Virus record (IMG/VR): IMGVR_UViG_3300021962_000253
Location: 1-39,578 of that record
Length of the DNA: 39,578 bases
Strand: one strand, 5' to 3'
DNA from: a virus
The position numbers were made by a program, and so were the translations under genes. Position 1 is the stretch's first letter; the number at the start of each line of letters is the position of its first letter. The notes under the pieces are model-generated. The model did not search any database, had not been told where the DNA came from, and saw only the letters and a list, made by a program, of their open reading frames with translations. Shown piece by piece: positions 7,357 through 14,400 of the stretch.

Positions 7357-8115
7357 TTAACCGATAATGAATGTATAACCAATACCGCCAGGAACTAGAT
7401 TTACCAACTCTAAGGTCAGCCGTTCGAGGTCAGCTTGTGCTTCTTGTTTTAAACTAGCACCGTTCAATTGTGTTCCGCCTTGTGGGCCAGCGATCTGACC
7501 AAACTTTTCACGAGCTTGCCCTAGCATCATTTTACAGTTAGCCAGTGCATAATCTTTGATCCATTGTCCGGAGTAAGTGTCTTGTATTATAGCACTATCA
7601 GGTCTGGTGTTATACACCCATAGCATTATTTCTTCATTACTCCTAGGACGCTGCTGGATGACTAATTTTCTACTTTGAGGGATCCAGTGAAAATTAATAA
7701 AAGAACCAAACATTCGACCTACTTGTTCTTGATACTGGGCAAATAGATCATATGTTGCAAGTCCGCCCATGTTAGTAGAGCTTAAAAGATAGGTGTTAGT
7801 GTATGCCAAATTAAACGGCTCAAATACAGTGCCACCACCGCCACCACCGCTTCTGCTGCCTATGCTTCTTCGAAAAACTTGTCTTACTTGCTGTATTTCT
7901 TTTGGAAGTATGTACTCGTTTTTGTCCGTTTCCATTGTAAGAAATACCATGCTTTCCTCTACAGCATTATCGCTGCGTTGACGGAAAACCGCTAGAGCAC
8001 GACTAAGTGCTGTTTCATAATGGATTGGGTCCAATTCTATATCGATCATGCCGTCGCCCAGCATGGCTTTGCAATAGTCGTAGACCGCTTGTTTGTCTTG
8101 ATCAATTTGGCTCAT
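7357..8115 (-). CDS. 13: Neck protein gp13
   Basis: A 252-residue homologue of T4 gp13 (309 residues), which with gp14 forms the neck joining head and tail. Recognisable parts are the acidic helical N-terminus (AVYDYCKAMLGDGMIDIELDP), ESMVFLTMETDKNEYILP, FINFHWIPQSRKLVIQQRP, the helix WIKDYALANCKMMLGQAREKF and the typical C-terminus GGIGYTFIIG. A GSRSGGGGGG linker lies near residue 91. The start has no Shine-Dalgarno and lies 5 nt from a late promoter element. Its partner gp14 is encoded divergently on the other strand. Confidence 0.85.
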   Translation of the reverse strand: MSQIDQDKQAVYDYCKAMLGDGMIDIELDPIHYETALSRALAVFRQRSDNAVEESMVFLTMETDKNEYILPKEIQQVRQVFRRSIGSRSGGGGGGTVFEPFNLAYTNTYLLSSTNMGGLATYDLFAQYQEQVGRMFGSFINFHWIPQSRKLVIQQRPRSNEEIMLWVYNTRPDSAIIQDTYSGQWIKDYALANCKMMLGQAREKFGQIAGPQGGTQLNGASLKQEAQADLERLTLELVNLVPGGIGYTFIIG

Positions 8116-8120
8116 ACAAG

Positions 8121-8126
8121 TATTTA
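8121..8126 (-). promoter_or_regulatory. Late promoter (TAAATA), near-leaderless, for gp13
   Basis: The minus strand reads CGATAAATACTTGTATGAG; five bases separate TAAATA from the gp13 ATG at 8115. It forms one arm of an imperfect inverted repeat (8121-8129 with 8133-8141, 8 of 9 pairs) whose other arm is the gp14 promoter. Confidence 0.6.
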
Positions 8127-8135
8127 TCGTAGCGG

Positions 8136-8141
8136 TAAATA
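8136..8141 (+). promoter_or_regulatory. Late promoter (TAAATA), near-leaderless, for gp14
   Basis: The plus strand reads GCGGTAAATATATAACTATG. Seven bases separate TAAATA from the gp14 ATG at 8149, so the predicted leader is about 2 nt. The two divergent elements are only 9 bp apart, possible because T4-type late promoters need no -35 box. Confidence 0.6.
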
Positions 8142-8148
8142 TATAACT

Positions 8149-9351
8149 ATGCCAAGACTTTCATTATATCGCCCCGAACGCGGTAACGACTATAAATTTT
8201 TCGATAAAACTATCTGGGAAATGTTCCAGGTGGGCGGTACTGACGTTTTTGTACACAAGTATTTAGGGCCGGGCGCCGTTCCAGCGGGAGAAAATTCTCC
8301 CACTATACCAAATTACGGTGGAAATACTACAGAAACTCAAATACAAGATCTACTGTTTTTAGAAAATAGAGATCGCAAATATTCTCCCGATGTGTATGTG
8401 TTAAGGGGTGTTTATAACATACAAGATTTAGATTTTAATCTAAGTCAATTTGGTTTATTTTTGCAGAACGACACGATTTTTATAACTTTTCATATCAACG
8501 ATACTGTAGAAAAAATAGGTAGAAAACTTATGAGTGGTGATGTTATTGAATTACCACACTTAAAAGATTACAATGCATTAAATGATTTTAAATTTGCTCT
8601 CAAGAGATTTTATGTAATTCAAGATGTAACTAGAGCTGCTGAAGGATTTTCGGCAACATGGTATCCTCACTTATACAGAGCAAAATGCACACCGTTAGTA
8701 GACAGCCAAGAATTTAAACAGATTTTAGATGGTGCAGCCGAAGAGGGAAGTACTCAATCTCTTCGAGACATTATGTCTACTTACGAAAAAGAAATGCAGA
8801 TCACTAAAGCTGTTTTAGATCAGGCTGAGGCGGATGCTCCTTTGAGCGGATATGAAACTGTTCAATTCTATACATTGCAAACTGGAGATGACGGTAGACC
8901 CGAACTGCTGACTGCTGATGCCGAAACTATAGATGCTTCATCAAGTACATTAGATGCCAGTGTTGTTATAGAAAATGCAGTAAAACAAGGTTATGATGGG
9001 TACCTGATTGGAAATGATTTTCCGCCCAATGGTGCTCCATTTACTAGTGGAATTTCATTTCCGTTAACTGCACAACCGGGTGATTATTGTTTACGAACAG
9101 ATTATCTTCCTAATAGATTGTTCCGATATAATGGCTCTATTTGGATCAAGGTAGAAGATAGTGTAAGAACTACGATGAGTAACTTAGGACCATCTGATGT
9201 AGTGTCAGGAGAACGCTTTGAGGGCAAACCTACAAGAACTAATCAACGATCAACATTTATTAATAACACAACAGTAAACACGATCAATGGTAAACAAATC
9301 AATGAAAAACAAAGCTTGAGCAAAGCACTAAGACCAAAGGCAGATAATTAA
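8149..9351 (+). CDS. 14: Neck protein gp14, extended
   Basis: A 400-residue protein whose N-terminal ~240 residues fit the T4 gp14 neck protein (256 residues): WEMFQVGGTDVFVHKYLG, IQDLLFLENRDRKY, LSQFGLFLQNDTIFITFHIN and GDVIELPHL correspond to the T4 gp14 segments around IQMRGVECYY, LIFGEDLKNKF, FSNFGMQVQDEVTLSI and GDLIYFPM. The C-terminal ~150 residues are extra and include a decoration-like segment, QPGDYCLRTDYLPNRLFRYN, then GSIW. I chose ATG 8149 because conserved sequence begins there (MPRLSLYRPERGNDY) and the late promoter is just upstream; an earlier in-frame start at 8020 would lie inside gp13. Confidence 0.8.
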   Translation: MPRLSLYRPERGNDYKFFDKTIWEMFQVGGTDVFVHKYLGPGAVPAGENSPTIPNYGGNTTETQIQDLLFLENRDRKYSPDVYVLRGVYNIQDLDFNLSQFGLFLQNDTIFITFHINDTVEKIGRKLMSGDVIELPHLKDYNALNDFKFALKRFYVIQDVTRAAEGFSATWYPHLYRAKCTPLVDSQEFKQILDGAAEEGSTQSLRDIMSTYEKEMQITKAVLDQAEADAPLSGYETVQFYTLQTGDDGRPELLTADAETIDASSSTLDASVVIENAVKQGYDGYLIGNDFPPNGAPFTSGISFPLTAQPGDYCLRTDYLPNRLFRYNGSIWIKVEDSVRTTMSNLGPSDVVSGERFEGKPTRTNQRSTFINNTTVNTINGKQINEKQSLSKALRPKADN

Positions 9352-10796
9352 TGGATTTCTTTTACGACGGGCAAATAAGAAGATACGTAACACAGTTTAT
9401 GCGTATTTTCATCGGTTTCAAATATAAATCCGGCGATGGAGAGCTGCGCCACGTTCCTGTAATGTACGGGGATTTATCTAGATCAGTTGCGTCGATAATC
9501 AAAGATAATTCAGAAAATAAGATGCCATCGGTGCCGAGAATAAGCTGCTACATCAGTAATTTAGAACTCGATACGTCAAGACTAGCAGATGCTAGTTTTG
9601 TCAGTAAGATGAATTTGCGAGAAAGGCAGTATGATAGTTTCGATAATAATGGAGATCCTATTTACGGAAATTCTCAAGGAGCAAACTATACCATTGAACG
9701 ATTAATGCCAACTCCTTACAAACTATCAATGAAGGCAGATATTTGGACTTCGAATACTGATCAAAAATTACAGTTGTTAGAACAAATGTTAGTGTTGTTT
9801 AATCCTAGTTTAGAAATACAAACCACAGACAACTACATAGATTGGACTAGCCTTAGTGTTGTTGATCTAAACAGCATAATTTTTTCAAGCAGAACTATTC
9901 CTCAAGGTACAGAAAACGATATTGATATTTGCTCTATAGATTGTTCTATGCCTATATACATCACTCCCCCTGCAAAAGTAAAACAATTAGGTGTTGTAAA
10001 GAGTGTTATAATGAATATCTTCAGTGAGGATGGAGATGTTATTAACATTAACAATCTTGTGTATAACGGTAACCCTAACTCTAAAGTTATCACCACACCT
10101 AGTAATTTTGGTGTATTGTTACTCAAAAGCAACAATGGACAATCTAATGATTATGATTTGAGTTTATTAGATGCTCACGAAGCAGTTAAGAATTTAGGAT
10201 TAGATGTTCCTCAACGCATGGGAGATAGGCTAGATTGGCATCTAATCCTAGATCAACACGAAGCCTATCAACCAGGAATTAGCCAGATCTTCTTCCTACA
10301 ACCTAACGGTAACGAATTAAGAGGAACGTTTGTTATCAATGAAGTTGACAGTACCTATCTACTTGTGACCATAGAAGATAAACCATCTAACACTATTATT
10401 TCAGGAAGAACTACAATCGATGCTATTATCGATCCTATTAAATTTAATCCGAGAGGATCGGCTGTGGGTACGAGATTTTTAATCTTAGAAGATATTAATC
10501 CCTCAGTAGGATTTTATGATAGTGATCAAGATGGAGTCCCGACAGGCGCTGGCGAAAGTTTGTTGCCAGGAGTATATGCCTGGGGTAATCTACGTGCGAA
10601 CGCTAATGATATTATCGAATGGAATGGCAGTTCCTGGACTATAATCTTTAATAGTCAAGGTAATAATTTAACTCCTCCGGTTTATGTTCAAAATCTTACA
10701 ACTGGAATACAGTATAAGTGGGACGGGGAACAGTGGCTTAAGAGTTTTGAAGGCGAATACACTGCCGGATACTGGCGCTTTGTTATGAATCCTTAA
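9351..10796 (+). CDS. 15: Tail terminator/sheath stabiliser gp15, extended
   Basis: A 481-residue protein. The N-terminal ~215 residues match T4 gp15 (272 residues), the hexameric ring that ends the tail and binds the neck: MDFFYDGQIRRYVTQFMRIF aligns with the T4 start FGYFYNSSFRRYATLMGDLF, followed by RHVPVMYGDLSR, MPSVPRISCYISNLEL and the PTPYKLSMKADIWT strand. The remaining ~265 residues are a family-atypical extension with two W-rich segments (DIIEWNGSSW near 420 and YKWDGEQWLKSF near 460). The ATG overlaps the gp14 stop (TAATG). Confidence 0.85.
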   Translation: MDFFYDGQIRRYVTQFMRIFIGFKYKSGDGELRHVPVMYGDLSRSVASIIKDNSENKMPSVPRISCYISNLELDTSRLADASFVSKMNLRERQYDSFDNNGDPIYGNSQGANYTIERLMPTPYKLSMKADIWTSNTDQKLQLLEQMLVLFNPSLEIQTTDNYIDWTSLSVVDLNSIIFSSRTIPQGTENDIDICSIDCSMPIYITPPAKVKQLGVVKSVIMNIFSEDGDVININNLVYNGNPNSKVITTPSNFGVLLLKSNNGQSNDYDLSLLDAHEAVKNLGLDVPQRMGDRLDWHLILDQHEAYQPGISQIFFLQPNGNELRGTFVINEVDSTYLLVTIEDKPSNTIISGRTTIDAIIDPIKFNPRGSAVGTRFLILEDINPSVGFYDSDQDGVPTGAGESLLPGVYAWGNLRANANDIIEWNGSSWTIIFNSQGNNLTPPVYVQNLTTGIQYKWDGEQWLKSFEGEYTAGYWRFVMNP

Positions 10797-10802
10797 TAAG
10801 TA
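10797..10802 (+). promoter_or_regulatory. Weak late-promoter-like element TAAGTA before the Nudix-like gene
   Basis: The plus strand reads TTAATAAGTATCTACATG. TAAGTA abuts the gp15 stop and lies 5 nt before the ATG at 10808; no Shine-Dalgarno is visible. The form and spacing are the same as at 168-173 on the other strand. Confidence 0.35.
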
Positions 10803-10807
10803 TCTAC

Positions 10808-11200
10808 ATGCAAAAACGTGCAGGTATACTTTTTCTTTCTAGTCAAACCCAAAGAATACTGCTAATCCACGAAAATCTAAAGTGGACTGTTCCTACATTT
10901 GAACATCAATCAAATTTACTTGATGATGCAAAAGAATTGATAGTTAGCTTTAAGGGCAGCGAAGGTAGGATAATACCAATCGAACTTTATTTGAGTGAAG
11001 ATCGAGGGTTCGAATACAGTACTTACATCTGCTTAGTAGACTGTGAATTTTTGACTACTAAAATTAATACTATATGTTGGGCTGACTTAGACGATTTACC
11101 TAAAAATCTACACACGGGATTAAAAACAACCTTAAATAATTCTTTAATCAGAAGTAAAATTGAAACTATATTAGTAATGAGTAGGAATTATGTCGACTAG
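10808..11200 (+). CDS. Nudix-fold-like protein lacking the Nudix box
   Basis: A 130-residue protein with the outline of a short Nudix hydrolase: opening strand AGILFLSSQTQRILLIHE, WTVP where Nudix enzymes have W.LPGG, a strand FEYSTYICLVDCEF, and a closing CWADLDDLPKNLHTGLKTTL typical of phage and bacterial Nudix proteins. The catalytic box (Gx5Ex7REUxEExGU) is not there: the matching stretch FEHQSNLLDDAKELIVSFKG lacks the RE..EE core. It is therefore probably inactive or has a new binding role. It follows gp15 and overlaps the next gene by 11 nt. Confidence 0.6.
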   Translation: MQKRAGILFLSSQTQRILLIHENLKWTVPTFEHQSNLLDDAKELIVSFKGSEGRIIPIELYLSEDRGFEYSTYICLVDCEFLTTKINTICWADLDDLPKNLHTGLKTTLNNSLIRSKIETILVMSRNYVD

Positions 11201-11456
11201 TATTTCTAGAAATAAACTATTTGAAAGAGACTGTGAAAAGTATAAAAAATTTATACAAGAATGTACAGACGAAAATATAAAAGATAAAGCAGAATCTCTT
11301 TATAATCAATTCTTAGCACAGGCTAAAGAACTAGATTATTTCTTCCATAACGTGGTCATCGGTGACATAAAGGTCTTTATGCCACAACACCAGGAACATG
11401 GACATAAATTAAGAGAGATTCGATACCAACTCGAATCTCTCTGTAATCAAGCTTGA
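11190..11456 (+). CDS. Small helical protein, unknown function
   Basis: An 88-residue, charged, predicted all-helical protein (LFERDCEKYKKFIQECTDEN, then ESLYNQFLAQAKELDYFF). I do not recognise the family. The start has GAGTAGGAATT before the ATG and overlaps the Nudix-like gene by 11 nt, so translation is probably coupled. The 3' end contains a 12-bp hairpin and overlaps the convergent 1830-residue gene by 10 nt. It could be a virion accessory or a regulatory protein; nothing in the sequence decides. Confidence 0.65.
   Translation: MSTSISRNKLFERDCEKYKKFIQECTDENIKDKAESLYNQFLAQAKELDYFFHNVVIGDIKVFMPQHQEHGHKLREIRYQLESLCNQA
11412..11442. terminator. Strong hairpin at a convergent gene junction, possible bidirectional terminator
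   Basis: A perfect 12-bp inverted repeat, AGAGAGATTCGA (11412-11423) and TCGAATCTCTCT (11431-11442), with a 7-nt loop. It sits within the 3' end of the plus-strand small gene, just before the convergent stop of the 1830-residue gene. It lacks a clear U-run on either strand, so it may block readthrough or stabilise 3' ends rather than act as a classic intrinsic terminator. Confidence 0.5.
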
Positions 11457-14400
11457 GCTTCTGACCAACGTAGCAACAACGACACAGTGTTTGCTGCACC
11501 GCTAGTGACGAAAGCATTAATAGCCAATACGTCTGGACCATTCGGGAACGCTCCTCTACCACCAACCGCAGAGTTAGTTAATTCTTTCAAATCTGATAAT
11601 TCTAGAATCTGACGGTCACCTGTGTTAGCAGCGAACGCAAATACCTGTTCACCTGGGTTCGCATATCCCGGAGCACTAAATGAAAAGTTTGTAGTCGATG
11701 TTATGGTGCCAGTTGCCGCTTTGCTAAGTGTGATAGATGTGGTGCCCGAAGTTGGAGTATCGATCTGAACTCTAGTTACCGCAGTACCAGATGGTATGCT
11801 TGCAGCCGATGTTGCTGTCCAACCAACCTGTACAGCTGCCACCGATGCATTAGAGAACTGAGCTGTAGTTCTACCACTTTGCAAGTTACTCGTTAATGCT
11901 GCGGTAACAGTAGTTCCAGCACCTTCAAAACTTGTATCAGATCCCAATGCGATTTGACAGAACGACGGTAGACCACCTTGCGCTGCGTTGTTCAGGGCAA
12001 ACCAGTTTACAGTTGATGGACTTGCAAATATTGTTCCAATACCAACTGTTTGGCTAGACGAAACAGTATATGTTCCGACTCCACCCGATCCAGTACCCAA
12101 TGCTGTTATTGTCAATGTTGGGGTAATAGAAGGGCTGCCGCCACCAGTTAATGTTTGACCTACAACGATAACACCACTGTTCATTGCTGTTACAGTTAAT
12201 GTTGTTCCGCTGATTGAACCTGTAAATACCGCACTGTTAGTTGGGTAATTTTGTGGATTTAATACACCTTCAACAACAATTGTCTGGCCGCTAGTACCGC
12301 CAATAACCTCAATTGATTTTAGCAATAACTGAGAACGATTAAGTAATTCACGTTCACCTAAATCTCCCGGCACTGCATTAGAAACACTAGGAGCTAACCT
12401 AATAAGGAATGCACACTGTTTAGCGGTTGTAGCACTGAAAGATGTTAACTGATAGTTAAACAGATATCCACGATCGCTATCAAATCCACCGTCAATTAGG
12501 TAAGCACTACCCCAGTGGCTAATCAGTGGACTGTTAGTAACTGATGCTAAAATAACTCCCGAATTTACAGCGTGAGTAGCAGCCGGACCTGCTGTATAAG
12601 ATCTTTGAGCACCTGCTGCAAAGTTAGTTAAGCTAGCCGATCTAACTAACCCTGTAAGTGTATTTCCAGATTTAGCACTATAACTAATCAATTCGTTTTC
12701 ACAATACACAGTTCCAACATTAGGGAAGAATGATCCATCTTCTAATGACATAGTAGTTTGACTGTTAGTCATTGCACTGGCTAATCTAGTTCTAGCACCT
12801 TCATTAAGAACTTCATAACGTACAGGCAAGTTACCAGTACGCATATATGCTTCAGTATTAACGTTGTTGCCTTTTAGTCTATGGCAGAATACGTAGTCTC
12901 CTTTTGGACCTCTAAACATCCAATCAATAAAACCAGCACCATACCAGCTAAACTGTATGCCGATCATCTGCATTTTTGTAACATCTACGACATATCTGCT
13001 AGGACCAGTTCCGTCACAACGATCAAGATTCCATTGACTCTGAGGGATCTTAAGATCTTGTGTTAGACAGATTTTGGCATTAACAGCATTTGATGTTCCC
13101 CTGTAATCAGGAGTAACCGCTATGTTGGTCTGACTATTAACCTGGCTAACTACGTGAGTCATTCCTTTAATAACGATTCTATCACCAACTTTTAGTTGAT
13201 CTAGAAAACGAGTATTGGTTCCGATCAATGAGTTCGAATCTACATTTATAGAAGCAGTACCTGCTAACTGGAAAGTGCTAGACCTTTTAACAACTGCTAG
13301 CTGGGTTCCGTCATATTCAAAGAAAATACCATTTTGATCGTCAAACGGTCCAGAACGAACAACTGATCCGTGCCAGAATTTACAAGAAATCTGACTTTGA
13401 GCTCCCAACACTGCGCTAGTAGTTCTTAAGGTTGTAGAAGTAATAACTCTAAAAGTTCTTTCATCTATAATTTCTGAAACTGTATATGTTCCATTATATC
13501 CTAAACTCACTATTCCTGTTACATTAATTATAGCGCCAACTTGTAATCCGTGATCATTATCATCTACTACAAATGTTATAGTACTTCCTATTGTTAATCC
13601 ACTAGCCGTTGCGGATCTTAGATCATAGCTCGGAGCAAATAATGCACCAGTGTTATACATAGCTCCCTTACCAGACTGGTAACGTATGTATTTTTTACTC
13701 ATACGAATCGCCTGTGCGCCGTGTTGTGGGCCACCGGTACCTAATTGAACACCACCGTCGTAAGGTCTATGTACGAAGAATCCGTCTGATCTAGGATAAA
13801 GTATTCCAGTTAAACCAGCCTGAACTGTACCGGTAGTTCTACAACTATATTTCAATGTCTGAGGATTAGGCACTTCTTCAACAAAGAAAGGTCCGGCTGC
13901 TAATTGATGATTTGTTCCGGCGGATGTAATAACTGTAGAAATAGCGTTTCCTGGCAATAACCCGTGAGCTGATCCTAGACTTACTAGTATTCTTGCTAGA
14001 GAACCGTAAGTGATCGTTGCCCCACTGGTAATAGCACCAGTTGTTACGGCATTCAATGACACCGACGATAAAAATGCTAAAGAAGTGCCTGTGGTTGATG
14101 CTGTTCCGCTAAATGCACTAGCAGTAGAAACTCCTGTACCTAGAACTACTCCAACTTCAATGACTAAATCGTTCGCCGGGGTTGCTCCTCCTAGAGCAGT
14201 ACCTAACACTCGTATTTTATTGTTTGATTGATAATTAGTACCTGGAGTAGTTACTGCTACTACAGAATATGTTCCTGATTGTCTTCTAACTGTAAAGACC
14301 GCACCTGAACCTTGACCAGGTATCGGGGTTGGACTTAGGTAATAGTATTCTTGACCACTATTTCCTGGTGCGGTGCCAGTATTCAATGTCTGTATAGTAG

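Noticed and set aside
8020-8148. An upstream extension of the gp14 reading frame
   Set aside because: It lies inside the gp13 coding region on the other strand, the conserved gp14 sequence begins at MPRLSLYRPE, and the late promoter sits directly before 8149.
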